From Adiantum capillus-veneris (lineage: Eukaryota > Streptophyta > Polypodiopsida > Polypodiales > Pteridaceae), in NCBI GenBank assembly GCA_014529385.2, contig CM043956.1:60583120-60647119 (forward strand): DNA of 64,000 nucleotides. The letters run 5' to 3'. Below the pieces are notes generated by a model. The model worked only from the letters and a program-made list of their open reading frames with translations, did no database searches and was not told where the DNA came from. Shown here in pieces: positions 34,868-45,900 of the stretch (its first letter is position 1; every line of letters starts with the position of its first letter). The position numbers and the translations under genes were made by a program.

Positions 34868-35434
34868 AGCGAGGTCTAGATGTGATGGCTACGTTAATGA
34901 GATTCTAGTGCATCAAGATTTCTATATGGATGAGATGCTAGATATTGTTGTGAGTGCATCAAGAGTTGTGGAAGGATGAGATAGTTGCACAGGGATATGG
35001 GTGCATTAAGAGTTCTAGACTAGATGAGATGGCTAGATTGAATGATTGAAAGAGTGTTCTAAGTGTGACTTGTGAAATGCATGCTCTGTGCATGTACTGT
35101 CTTGTGGGGATGGTCATGAACATGGTTTGCTTGAAATGTGAAAAGAAAGGATATGAATCTGATCGTAACGATATTTAGTAGATTGAGACATCTGTGAAAA
35201 GATCAACACGGTTTGGATGTAATTGCTAAGTATGTTACAGTGATTATGATTTGTATCTAAGACCCTTGACGGAAATGTGATCTAATCAGTGACTAATGTC
35301 TTTGTCGAAGTGATGGATTTGTGAAGTCTCATGCATGGAAACATAGAGTTAGTGTCTTCTGAAGAAGGTTTCTGAACTTTGGCTATTTTGTAGGCGTAAT
35401 TGAGGGTGATTACTTTTCTTTCAGGAGGGGGGAA
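34868..35434 (+). other. 3' internal end of a plus-strand LTR element
   Basis: Sequence leading to a polypurine tract CAGGAGGGGGGAA (35422-35434). At 34890-35035 a unit with GTGCATCAAGAGTT and GGATGAGATG is repeated about three times at ~55-65 bp spacing. No conserved domain is seen. Confidence 0.45.
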
Positions 35435-36100
35435 TGTCACAAGTTTGTGACGTGGCATGACCAACTTGAAGGACTAGCTAAGAGGACAAGGAATTAGACT
35501 CTAACCCAAATTTTAACTCTATCTGAGAAGAACCAGAAGATGTGGCTGTGGGGCCTGAGGGGTCAGGGTCTTTAAAAACCTAACCGTGCCAACTTATGGA
35601 CACCGGTTGAGGGCTTAAACCTTCAAAACCAAAACGTAGAACCGGCTGGCTGATTTCGGAAATATCCACAGAGTAGCTGACGTGGCAGGCTGTACGGAAT
35701 TCTGCGATTTGCGTTGGCACCTTTTGGCAGTATTGGTGCATGCTTTTGAGAGCAGATGCTTTTGGTGCCAAGTGCTTTTGGACCAAAGCTTTTGGGGCTC
35801 TGCTTCTGGTCCCTTGTACTGTTTATAAGTGCTTAGAGGGCCAGTCTCTAGAGAGCATTTGGAAGTAGATTCTCGGAGAGATGGACCCTTGGAGAGCTGT
35901 ACTTTAGTCTTTTGCGAAGCAATATTAAAGAAATACCGGAAGGGACAGTAGTCTTTGGGGCAAATGCATTTGGGAACGGAACTCCGTCGTCGGTGTCGTC
36001 TCTCCTTTTCTCTCTCTCTATTCAAGTTCAGTTCAATTATTTGCAGTTTCTGTTCGTGTGCCGTTATTGATTTCTCGCTTGGAGTGCCAAGCCTGTAACA
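35435..36100 (+). repeat. 3' LTR, plus strand (TGTCACAAGTTTGTGAC start)
   Basis: It begins TGTCACAAGTTTGTGACG right after a polypurine tract and ends near GCCTGTAACA, about 666 bp. It contains clustered GCTTTTGG motifs and TATA-like GTTTATAAG at about 35820. It is related in reverse orientation to the repeats at 29882 and 52942. Confidence 0.65.
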
Positions 36101-36489
36101 TTCTACCCAGTTGGCGGGTAATACCTGACGTTCGAGCTCTTGCCATTGCAGATGTTCCTTGTCCTTTTCATTGCTGGTGGCTTCTGATGGTTTTGATTTT
36201 TGATTTGCATTATAGGACTTTGCTCTTGGTGGAAGAGCCTATCTTTTAGAGGCTTCTGTCATCCTCTCTCCCCACTTAGCTTGCCATGGCAATTTTTACT
36301 CTCTTTAGGAGAGGTTTTTACCTTGGCTTTCAGTTTTTACAGTTGCCACGTGGCTAGCTATTTCCAGTTTTTATAGTTTCCAGATTATGGCCTTCGGGCC
36401 TGCTTTGTATTAGTGATGTACTTGCCCTCAGAATCGGCACCATATGGACGTTTTGAGGGACTTCTCAAGTAATAGAAATCAGCCTCCTC

Positions 36490-36491
<2 letters not shown>
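36101..36491. other. No gene recognised
   Basis: About 390 bases between the LTR and a GA array; no coding domain is apparent. Confidence 0.35.
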
Positions 36492-36542
<51 letters not shown>

Positions 36543-36790
36543 AATGTAATATTAACGTCTTCAAAAGGCCAAAATGACCTATGAGACCAAAAGGTTACAT
36601 GTGGTGAATCTAATACCAGGTCTGGGTACAAAAAGTACGACGAATTGAAAAGAAACTAGTGGGTAGGGGTGGGGTGAAAGCTGATACAAAGGGGGATACA
36701 AAGGGTGAGCTGATGCAATGGGGGGAGAGAGAGAGAGAGAGATGAAATGATAAATTAGTGTCTTTAAAAGGCCAAAATGAAGTCATATTA
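36492..36790 (-). repeat. (GA)n arrays with two LINE 3'-end copies
   Basis: A (GA)n array at 36492-36539 is followed by GATGAAATG and the block CTTCAAAAGGCCAAAATGACC. A second, more diverged copy of this block follows another GA array at about 36722-36790. The same block occurs twice at 61863-62257 at the 3' side of a minus-strand LINE, so these are likely dead-on-arrival 3' ends of that LINE family. Confidence 0.65.
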
Positions 36791-37148
36791 ACGTCCACAG
36801 AAGGCGGAGCTAAGCCTAAGGGACCTAATAGATACATCCTTTGCTACGATGTACTGCATGTGTCATGCCTTGAATGCGAACAAAACAGGAAAATTTACAA
36901 CTTTTAGGTCAAAACTCCTATGACTTAAACGAGCTCACAATTACAAAAAATGAGATCAGTCATCTGATCATATCTCACTGCTATGTCTTCTTCGTTGGAT
37001 TGGTTGGGTTGTGAATTGTATTACTCTTGATGATTGCTTTCCTGTCTTAGAATAGTGTGGACTTGCCATTTCTTCTTGCCTCTCGAACCTTAGCTAATGC
37101 ACTTGACTTGTTCTTCACCTGTAGTGGAGGAAGTCCATCTGAAATCTT

Positions 37149-37430
37149 ATGCGAGGAGATAATCAAGAGAGAAAATCATTTTATTCTACTTTTTTACCCT
37201 TACGCATGCGGAAGAGAAGGATTTGGCATTTTTCTTTCTTTGTCTTTTTCCCAAAGACTCACTCAAAAGCTATAAATTTTTTGTTGCCCAAAGCATATGT
37301 TCATAATGATGGTCAATCTTGTGCTGAGCTCAAATGTTGGGCATTTACAGGTGGAGTAGAGCTCTGTCTCAATGGGCTACTCTGGAATCTTATCCACCTA
37401 CGTGGCCTGCCATACAGGAGATCCTTTAAG
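37149..37430 (+). CDS. SPP: Possible 5' exon(s) of stromal processing peptidase
   Basis: An open frame ending at a plausible donor (TCCTTTAAG followed by GTGATT). Its last part, LCLNGLLWNLIHLRGLPYRRS, resembles the poorly conserved N-terminal region of plant SPP around an NGLW motif as I remember it. An internal acceptor TTTACAG at 37344-37350 could make the true exon start at 37351. The upstream part would be transit-peptide sequence, which is not conserved, so neither the start codon nor the exact exon is settled. It is in phase 0 at its 3' end. Confidence 0.4.
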
Positions 37431-37817
37431 GTGATTAGTGTTTATTTGTAGATACATCCATTTTTGAATGAAAATAATGGACAATCAATCACATTTTATG
37501 TTTTCAACACAACGGTAATCTCTTGTTTTTTCAAAGATGCACACAGACATGGGCTTCATTGCACACCAATTTGTCTCGTGAGCAATCTGGCCTTTCACAG
37601 ATGTCAATAATTCTCTCTCTCTCTCTCTCTCTCTCCCCCTACCCCCCCTGGCTCAACACGCAGACACAAGCTCATGTAAACATTAAACCCCATCTTTTGC
37701 GGCCCCTTCTTGCAAGTTTTCCCCGTGTGATTTGATTTTCACATCGCCCAGTTTTAGTACACAATGCATATTTAAAGTTTTATTGATGTGTTGGTTGCCA
37801 TAATTGTTTGTAGAGAG

Positions 37818-38024
37818 AGCCAATACACATTGGAAAGAAAACCTTCACTACAGTGGAACGGAAGAAAAGCAACATGTTCATCATTTAAAAGAGATTTTAA
37901 GTTTTATAACCATGACAAGAGTCAAACGTTGTGGAAGCCGTTCAGACATGATTCAGTTTCAAGTTTGTGGAGGGGGAGCACAATTTCACGAAGTCGCCAG
38001 CCACTTAGTCAGTGCCATTTCTTG
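37818..38024 (+). CDS. SPP: Probable N-terminal exon of stromal processing peptidase
   Basis: Open frame after a TTTGTAG acceptor region (37807-37817; several AG choices), encoding a Ser/Arg/Lys-rich stretch (SVSSLWRGSTISRSRQPLSQ) typical of a chloroplast transit peptide region. The donor at 38025 (GTCAGT) keeps phase 0 into the next exon and leaves an 82-nt intron. The alternative donor at 38054 would extend the exon with VSANEN, similar to transit-peptide ends, but needs an unusually short 55-nt intron with acceptor at 38108. It follows 37430 and precedes the confirmed exon. It is supported by position and composition rather than strong homology. Confidence 0.5.
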
Positions 38025-38106
38025 GTCAGTGCAAATGAAAACTGTTTTATATGGTAGTTTGCCTTTGGTGCTTACATGCCTCTAAACAAACTGTGTATTT
38101 TCACAG

Positions 38107-38360
38107 AGGGCCAACTTACCAGTCAGAGCAGAAGTATCATCAGGAGTTAACCAGCCTCATGCAGCAGCCAGCTCATTAGCAGTACCAGAAGGAGATTTAC
38201 TTGAAAAGTCTGAAATGGGTTTCATGGAGAAAGGATTTGGCAAGGATGACTTTCAGGACCTGAGGCTTCTTACATTGCCGTCACATCCTAAAGTTTGCAA
38301 AGGCCAACTAAAGAATGGGCTTTGCTATGTCATCCTACCGAATAAAGTTCCAGCCAATAG
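38107..38360 (+). CDS. SPP: Stromal processing peptidase exon before the M16 domain
   Basis: An 84-codon exon plus two bases. The acceptor TTTTCACAG ends at 38106; the donor AATAG|GTAAGT is at 38360/38361. The last third matches the start of the M16 peptidase domain of plant SPP: LPSHPKVCKGQLKNGLCYVI then LPNKVPANR, including the near-invariant RGQLKNGLRY-like block. The protein is a stromal zinc metallopeptidase that removes transit peptides from imported precursors. The exon ends in phase 2 (AG of an Arg codon) and joins in frame to 58930 (G TTT GAG). The first part is acidic and poorly conserved linker. Confidence 0.92.
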
Positions 38361-38924
38361 GTAAGTGTTGGGCTATTAATGCTAAATATGTGAATATAGA
38401 TAGATGGCTCTGTAAGTATCGAGTGTTACTTGCTTCTGCAAATCATCACCCTCTTTTTTTGTAAGTACTAAATTTAAGCATTCCAATGGGAAATCAACGT
38501 TTACGTGTGCTTGCCACCCAAGGGTTCAACCTTGGAAACAGTTTCTGCACCATGCTTTGTCACATACCTCTCCGGAGTCATGACAGAAACTTAGTACGCT
38601 GAACTTTGTGTTGATGTATGCTCATGTGTGTGTGCGCGTGTGTTGTGTTGGGGAGCATATGTTAGTACCTAGTTCTACACCCACTATTGGGCACTGATGA
38701 TGTTAGTGGGGATGTCGTGGTATTTAGTCAATACTATGCATGATGGAACTGATCGTTATATTGTCTTGTGGGTGACTACCATGGGTCTATACCTTGCACT
38801 TTCCTTCAAGGGTGAATCTGGGCTTATCCTGGATTCATCCAGGTATATTATAGATCTCTAGATATAGTAGGCGCTTGACCATCAGATTCATCGTCACAGA
38901 TGCATCCTTGGCTACGTCTCATTT

Positions 38925-40450
38925 GTCATCATTCATGCGCTGCTTGCTTGCTGCGGATTTGGAAGGATTTACGTCTTGCTTTGATTCGCCATCCGCCTTC
39001 TCGGGTTGAGGAGGTAGCGAGGCAGCGACTCAATGGAACGCATATGTAACAAATTCAGAAGGCTGTTAACTAGGAGAGAGGACTCACATTGACTGGGCCA
39101 GATGGGATGGTGGGCCAGCGGGCTCTTTACACCATTGGTCAGATGCTTCCTTGGTTGGGGCCCATGTGATTGGCGCTTACCTACGGGATCCGCAGATGGG
39201 TTACTGCCCGTATGAGAGAGATTGATGAGACTATTCCACTTGACTGGCATGCCCTTATCGGGGGACAAACTCTTTTACCTTCTCATCATGGCTGGTGGGT
39301 GTACTTCGATCCTCACTCGGGAGACCCGATTGTTGCTTAGCAGGGAATGCTCGTCTTTAGCGTTGCGGAGACCGGCCATCATGGACATCACATCTGATTG
39401 GAGTTTTAGGGCGAGGTTTTGCCTGATGAGCAGTTGACTGCCCATTGGCAGCCTGAGTGGTAGGTTCTTTCCAACGGAGGTCATTTGTTGACCTTGTTTT
39501 CACTATTGAGGAGGCACCAATTTGGAGACTTGTGGATTTGGCAAGGAAAGCCACTTGTTCAGTTGGACCGGGATCATGGTGAGTGGTAGTGGCCTTCGTT
39601 GAACGACGATGGAGCCCCTCTATCTTTCTTTGAGTACGTTATCTCCCTTTGGGAGGAGGCTTCTTTTTTAGACTTGGCACCCTCCTCACCGTCCACGCCG
39701 GTTTGAGGTATGGCAGGATCAACACATCCTCCTCGCCTTCCAGAGACAATTTTGTCATGCATTTGGACCCTCCGGATCAGCCGAAGGATATGTTTTTTCA
39801 TGTGGACGATAGCCCATGCAGGATTGTCTGTTGGTACTTGGTCGACAGTCACTAGCCATGATCCGACTTGTCAGAGATGTACTTCAGAGCCCGAGTCTTT
39901 GAGACACTGCATCTACGTTTTTCCTTTTGTGCAGCGAGTGTGGATGATAGTTTGTTGTTTGTTGTTTAGAGTGAGCATCCATGATGGGTTCGTGACTTGG
40001 GGGGCAGTTGCATGGCTTTTGCAATTTCTGGGGTCACACACCTTTTTCAAGACTTGCCGACAGATCCGGTCTTCTTGCTTACTCCCTTGGGTTATAGTTT
40101 GGGCACTCTACAGATTATCCTTCATACAAGGCACAAGTCCAGCGAGAGACAATTTTCACCACGATGTGAAGCATCACGCTTTGGACCATGTGGAAGGCTC
40201 GATGTGGCCACATTTTGGGCTCACAGTCCCTCCCTACGTCCACCATTTTGACAGCCATCTGGACAAAGCCGTTGCATACTCTTCGTAGTCAATGGGATTC
40301 TTCAGCCGACTTTCCAAGGCAACGGAGCAGCGTCGATGCGTCTTTCTCACACGGGGGCGCGGTCGTGAATTCTTTTCCGTCAGGATCAAGGTCACATTAC
40401 ATGGCATTATGCACCCCCACAGTGGTAGCCTTTGACTGGAATTCAACACT
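38925..40450 (+). pseudogene. 5'-truncated LINE fragment (C-terminal region)
   Basis: Homologous to the 3' part of the LINE at 42994-47502. Both share GAGAGAGGACTCACATTGA-type sequence (39072 here, 45971 there), the RT zinc-binding region (RICFFMWTIAHAGLSVGTWS here; RISFFMWMIAHAGLPVGTWL there), and the following GFVTWGAVAWL. Frameshifts and stops are frequent. The endonuclease and catalytic RT are missing, as expected for 5'-truncated LINE insertions. Confidence 0.8.
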
Positions 40451-40474
40451 TTTAGACAAACGACTGCCTGGCAG

Positions 40475-40715
40475 CTAGAGCGCTACCAAGCAGACAACGA
40501 CACCCTGTTGGCCCCAAAGATTGGCCTTTGGGTATTTCTTTATTCTTATTATACTTGAGAAAAACTTGTAAAATTCTACAAGCTGTCCCTCTTTTATCCG
40601 GCTGAAATTCCTCTACTCTAACCCGATTTCGGCAGCATAACCACAATAGAAGTCTCCACGGACAAAATCCCAAGTAAACATTGACTTTCCACGCACTTTG
40701 TAAAGCCTGGCAAGA
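40475..40715. repeat. LTR-like repeat, copy 1 (direct repeat of 58195-58445)
   Basis: Shares ordered blocks with 58195-58445 in the same orientation: AGCTAGAGYG, CCAAGCAGACA, GGCCCCAAAGA, GGTATTTCTTTA, AGCTGTCCC and CCGATTTCGGCAGCATAACC. Related GGCCCCAAA/GGTATTTCTTT blocks occur in the LTR-like repeats at 29882 and 52942, so it is probably LTR-derived. Confidence 0.65.
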
Positions 40716-41130
40716 AATTACAGCACGCTGAAATCTTTGTTTTTGGCTTCCAATTTACGCCAAAACACGTGTTCGGTGATTCCCTAGCTTTTCCGAAGCT
40801 CTTGGGACCTGTAGGCATCAAAACTAGCAAAAACCAAAAACGTGCAAAAAATTACAGCAAGCTGTAATTCTCTGTTTTGCGCTCGGATTCACGCGTCGAT
40901 CACTTTTCTGGGTACCCCTCGGGCTCTTGCAGCTGTAGGGTCACTTGTCCCTTGAATTAGACGAGATTCCTCGCGGGAAATCTCTCTAAACTGTCCTGTA
41001 CAAGCATCCAAGGCCTTCCCGAGGCTCCCGTGGCGATATGTTGCCGCTTAGGTGCGAAACCCTAAACCTGCAGAAAGACACAACAGGCTGTAATTTTCTG
41101 TTTTGCATCATTTTGGGCAGAGCGAACACG
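40716..41130. repeat. Three-copy module with AATTACAG/CTGTAATT palindrome
   Basis: The block AAATTACAGCAAGCTGTAAT followed by CTGTTTTGCGCTCGG-like sequence appears intact near 40845, and in altered form near 40717 and 41083. It is probably the rest of the LTR that begins at 40475, with internal repetition. Confidence 0.5.
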
Positions 41131-41864
41131 GCTACTCGTGTCTCAGAGGCTCCCGCACGCAATGGGACAGCCCCCTTTCAAAATGGACGAGTTTTCACGC
41201 GAGAAAACTCTCCATTTAGCATTCCTTCGCGATAGAACTCTGCATCCCTGAAGAGGATTAGCAATTAGCTAATCCAGTTCCTGTATAGAAGGCTCTTGCC
41301 TTGGCAAATGCACATAAAACCCCATAACTGTGCATGGTCATCTGAGAGGGGGATTACCATATGTGCAAAGGCGAGATAGAGATGCGCGAGAGCAAATCGT
41401 CGCGCTACATAGAGCAAGGGAGAAGGCAAGCTTTCCATTAAAGCTGTGAGCACCTGCACCCACTTCTCACACACACTGTAGCACAAATCTCCACAAAAAT
41501 GGGCGCCCCCAGCTGGGATGAGTCTGACAATTGCATCTCCAGCCACCAAGTGTCCAGTTTGCCTCTTTTGAGTCAATTTCCTAATACCCTCCAACTTATA
41601 AGTGTAGTGAGGGGCCTAAATGACTTTGAACTGAGCCTAGACACCCTTTTACTTCTTGGATTCTAGTGCCAGTCAGCCCACCATCTCGTGGCGACCTGCC
41701 CTTCCCGACTGCGGGTGAAACTGTTGGCCGTCGACCGTTTCACACTGGCCATACAATGTCCGACCTTTTGCAACTTCAAAAAGAGGGTCCCAAAAATTAA
41801 ACAAAAATCATTGGAAAGAAACCAACAACTAAGGTTAGCAGTTGCCACGTCCTTGTGACAATAA
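41131..41864. other. No gene recognised
   Basis: Short minus-strand ORFs without a conserved domain; likely retroelement-derived. Confidence 0.35.
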
Positions 41865-42180
41865 TTAGCCATTGCCACGTGCTCGTGACACTGCCTCCTC
41901 CGCAAAAACATTAGAAGCGAGGTCAAAACCATGGTGCCATTGTCGGAAATAAGCCCTGACCGCTCGAATGGCCAACGAGCTCATTGAAATGACCCTGGTG
42001 GAAATCTCGGCAATCTCAAACTGATCTGGTAGTAACCCTCGCCCGAGAAGCTGTATGTCGATGATCTTTCCCACCTTTGCTAAGAGATCGGCCTGTAGGA
42101 GGTCGCGTACCTCGCCTCTGCTAGGTCGGCTGCCAATGATCTTGCAAATAGTATTGGTGGCGTGGAGACGCTCCACCTCT
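41865..42180 (-). pseudogene. Possible LINE ORF1-like (DUF4283-type) fragment
   Basis: The minus strand gives ICKIIGSRPSRGEVRDLLQA, KVGKIIDIQLLGRGLLPDQF and LAIRAVRAYFRQWHHGFDL. The pattern (G...F.., then a final W..GF) resembles the DUF4283-type domain of plant LINE ORF1. It is short and isolated, so the call is tentative. Confidence 0.4.
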
Positions 42181-42364
42181 AGTGCAAGGCTTGCTTGTTC
42201 TGTTGGTGACAGAGCAAGTCGAATGGTCGGCTATGCGGGGTCGATCGAGGGGGCTTCGGCAGAGTCCCTCTATGGTGGAGCTTGAGCCTCCATGCGTGTC
42301 CACTGCTGTGGAAGATGGCGTTGGTGTTGGAACGGTTGCTAGCAGGCTGAGAACAACCCACAAG

Positions 42365-42480
42365 CAGTGGAAGAGGGGGAGGGGGGGGGGGGAGCGGATG
42401 GCAAGAGGGGGGGCAGGTGTAGGGCCAAGGGGGGGGGGGGAGCGGATGGCAAGAGGGGGGGCAGGTGTAGGGCCAAGGGA
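42365..42480. repeat. Two-copy ~51-bp G-rich minisatellite
   Basis: The unit GAGCGGATGGCAAGAGGGGG plus GGCAGGTGTAGGGCCAAGGG is repeated twice in tandem, separated by runs of 10-12 G. The Pro-rich minus-strand ORFs are products of this repeat. Confidence 0.9.
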
Positions 42481-42908
42481 GAGGGGTGCGCAAGTGTATC
42501 GGGAGCAGCAACGCGCGATCCACAAACATCAGGATGGGCGCCTGTAGTTATGTCCGGCCAGTGTGAACATGGCCCTTTGGTTATGAAGTCCTATAAATAG
42601 GACTTGAGTCTCATTTGTGAGACATCTTGTGTGATCACCACACTTGGACTCTTGGCCCTTGGCAACTCTGCCCACACACCATAGTTACTCGGAACGGGAA
42701 CGGGAACGGGAGGGTGCGGAACGGGATGGGAACGAGAGGGAGGAGGGGGGCCGGAAAGGTAGACCAAAGAAACTATTTATATTACATGTATTATAGGCTC
42801 ATATGTTAGTGAGAAACTATAAGCTAAGCTTTTGAATTCGACCATCCTAATTAGAGCCATTTTTAGACATGTTTTACGATGGCAGAACTTGAGACAAGGA
42901 TGGAGTTT

Positions 42909-42911
<3 letters not shown>

Positions 42912-42993
<82 letters not shown>
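42912..42993. repeat. (GA)n microsatellite, left of the LINE insertion
   Basis: About 41 GA units inside hAT-like element 2. The LINE begins immediately after it. Confidence 0.97.
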
Positions 42994-42996
<3 letters not shown>

Positions 42997-45900
42997 CTTG
43001 GGTAAAAGGTTCCCGTAAGCTTTTACTTCGCACAGATTTACACACTCACGTAGTGGGCACTGTGGATATACTACTAGTTCAGGAGCATAAGATTGCCACT
43101 CCTTTTGGCAATCTCATGCCCTCGAGTGCCCGCACTTTTTGGGAGCTTGCTCTGGGCCTTCATGGGCAGAGTTGCGGTGTTTGCATCTCAGTGGGGCCAC
43201 GTTACTTGGCCTCAGTTCAGCAGCATGGCACACTTGTCGCTGGCAGAGCAGTTTATGTTTCTATTCGGATTCAAGAATCTGTCATTGGTTTTATGTCAGT
43301 CTATGCACCCACTACCCCTCGGGAAAGGGCTACTTTTTGGTCCTCTTTGGCTGCTGTTCTACTTGCTGTAGACTCTTGGGTTGTTGGAGGTGACTTCAAC
43401 AACGTTGAGAGCGACTCTGATTGGCGAGCCATCACACCTCCCGTTCTATCATCCATTTCTCCCGATGAGTAGCCAGCTTGGGATCGATTTCTTCTAGCTA
43501 TTCAAGGTGTTGACGCTTGGCACATACCCTCTTTTGGTCACCACCCTGCTACACTTCATTACTCTTGGGGGTTTCAGAGACAGCAGGGGAGATTATTAGA
43601 GCGACTTGATCGTTTTTACATTGGCCCTTGGGCAGCAGCTCTAGGCGAATTTACTACTATATGGAGAGGGACCAGCCTCTCAGATCATTTACCCACCTCA
43701 TTGTTTATCTCCTTCACTAGATCCTCTGCACAGAGACGAGGCTGCCGCATCCCTGACAGTGTTCTCACCACTCAAGTATTGCAGCAGCAGATTCGTGACT
43801 TATGGTCCACGGATGCTTCTTATTGTGGACCCCCTGGAGAGTTTCTTGCTCATTGCATTACGCAGTCTAGTATTTACTGCCGTGACCAGACTGCTATTAT
43901 TCATCGTCAGTTGAGAGTACGCGAGTCTGATCTTCACATCCCTCTTGGTTCCACTCAGCGCTTGCTTGAGGAGTGGCCTCAGGATGCTTATCTCGCTGCT
44001 AGACAGACAGAGCTTACAGAAGAGATTCGTCGTGTACTGAGGAGGCTAGGTATGAGTTTACTCATCATGCTTCAATATCTCATTGGATAGCTAAAGCTGA
44101 TCAAATGAATAAAGACTTCTTCGCTGCGCATAAAGAACGCCCTCCTGGCACCACCCTGCGGACTTTGTGCGATGCTCAGGGGACACTACATATGCATCCT
44201 GATGTTATTCTTGATATGTCTGTAGATTATTTTGAGACAGTGTTCACTGCTGATGTATGCACTCCTGAGGTTTTACTTGCCCGTGAGCAGATTTGGCAGC
44301 ACACTCGACATCGTTGTACAGACACTATGACAGAGATCTTGTTGGCACCCTTCACACTTATAGAGCTCCATGCTGCTATAGAGAGTCTTGATCCATCCTC
44401 CTGTCCAAGAGAGGATGGCCTCACTAGAGCCTTCTTTTTGACATATTGGGATGTATTGCATATACCACTGCTTCGCGGTTGTCAGGACATCTTTGCATCA
44501 GGATATATGCATCCGGATCTTTGTTCAGGTCTCATATCTCTTATTCCGAAGGGGGGTGACACCACTCAACTCCGACAGTGGAGACCTATTACCCTACTCC
44601 CTTCGGTCTATAAGATATTAGCGTTACTGATCAGCCATCGCTTGCGGCCGTTCTTACCAGATATTATTCATACTTCTCAGACAGGCTTTGTCATGGATAG
44701 ATGCATCCTGGATAATATCTTCACTTTTTATGAGGCAGTAGAGTGGGCTAGATCATCTTCTGAACCTCTCGCTTTTTTCATTCTTGACTTCGAGAAAGCA
44801 TACGATCGTGTTGAGTGGGACTTTCTCGAAGGATCTTTAGCGAGGATGGGTTTCCCTTCGAGATGGATTTCAAACATTTCCGCTCTCTTCAGAACTACCA
44901 GCAGTGCTATTACTATTGGTGCCCGTGTCAGTCGCAGTTTTGAGCTTTCTCGATCTGTCCGTGTCCTTTAGCAGCATATCTGTATCTGTTTGTGGGAGAG
45001 ACTATGTCTGACTTTCTTCGTGCTCAAAGTCATGCATTTCGTGGCTTGACCATGCCAGTACCTACAGCTCCAGACCTTACCGATCAGGAGTTTGCTGATG
45101 ACACTATGCTCATGTTGCGCTATTTGCTACCTGCTCTTGACGCCATGCAGGAGGCTCTACAGGTTTTTTGCATTGCCAGTGGTGCACGCATTAACTGGCA
45201 TAAATCCTATGGGTTACTGGTTGGCAGTGATGACATACCTACTTGGGGGGTAGCTGATGGTTTCACATGGCTGTAGCCGGGTCAGACATGCTGATACCTG
45301 GGCTTTCAGGTTGGATTTGATGTTTCCTCACAGTAGCAGTTTGCACCCGTACTACAGTCTATTCGCAGGAAGTTATGCCATTGGTCTTCACGTCGTCTGT
45401 CGTTGGTTGGCCGTGCATTGGTCGCCAACCAGGTCATTCTGGCTACAGTATGGTATACGGCCTCTTGTTGGATGTTACATTCCGGTATGAGAGCTCAGCT
45501 CCGCCGATTAGTGAGGAACTTTTTATGGAGTGGCACAGATGGGACTATTGATACTCGTGCTCGAGTTCGCTTGTCCACGATCATTCGACCTAGATCAGAG
45601 GGAGGCGTTGGCATTATTGATCCAGAGTTACAGAGCCGTGCACTTCTTACCTAGCTTATTGTTCAGGGTCTTTTTCCCGGCCAAGAACCTTGGAAGATGC
45701 TTCTTCAGGCCGCTCTTTGCACAGTGACTCCACGACTCGGCACTAGAGACGGTCATACTTGGCATTCAGGGTATCGTTTTCTCTTTACGGATGCCCCCTT
45801 GTCCACCTCCACCCTCTCACCCTTCCTCCAATCGCTCCTTCAGATTTGGGTTTCCATGCGACGGGCTATCATACGCTCACCTCCCGCATGTCGTGAGGAG

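Noticed and set aside
42179-42529. Proline-rich protein of ~116-134 residues on the minus strand
   Set aside because: It is read from the two-copy G-rich minisatellite and lacks conserved flanks.
42879-42993. N-terminal extension of the LINE endonuclease ORF
   Set aside because: The Glu-Arg run is the target microsatellite of the hAT-like element; the LINE itself starts after it.
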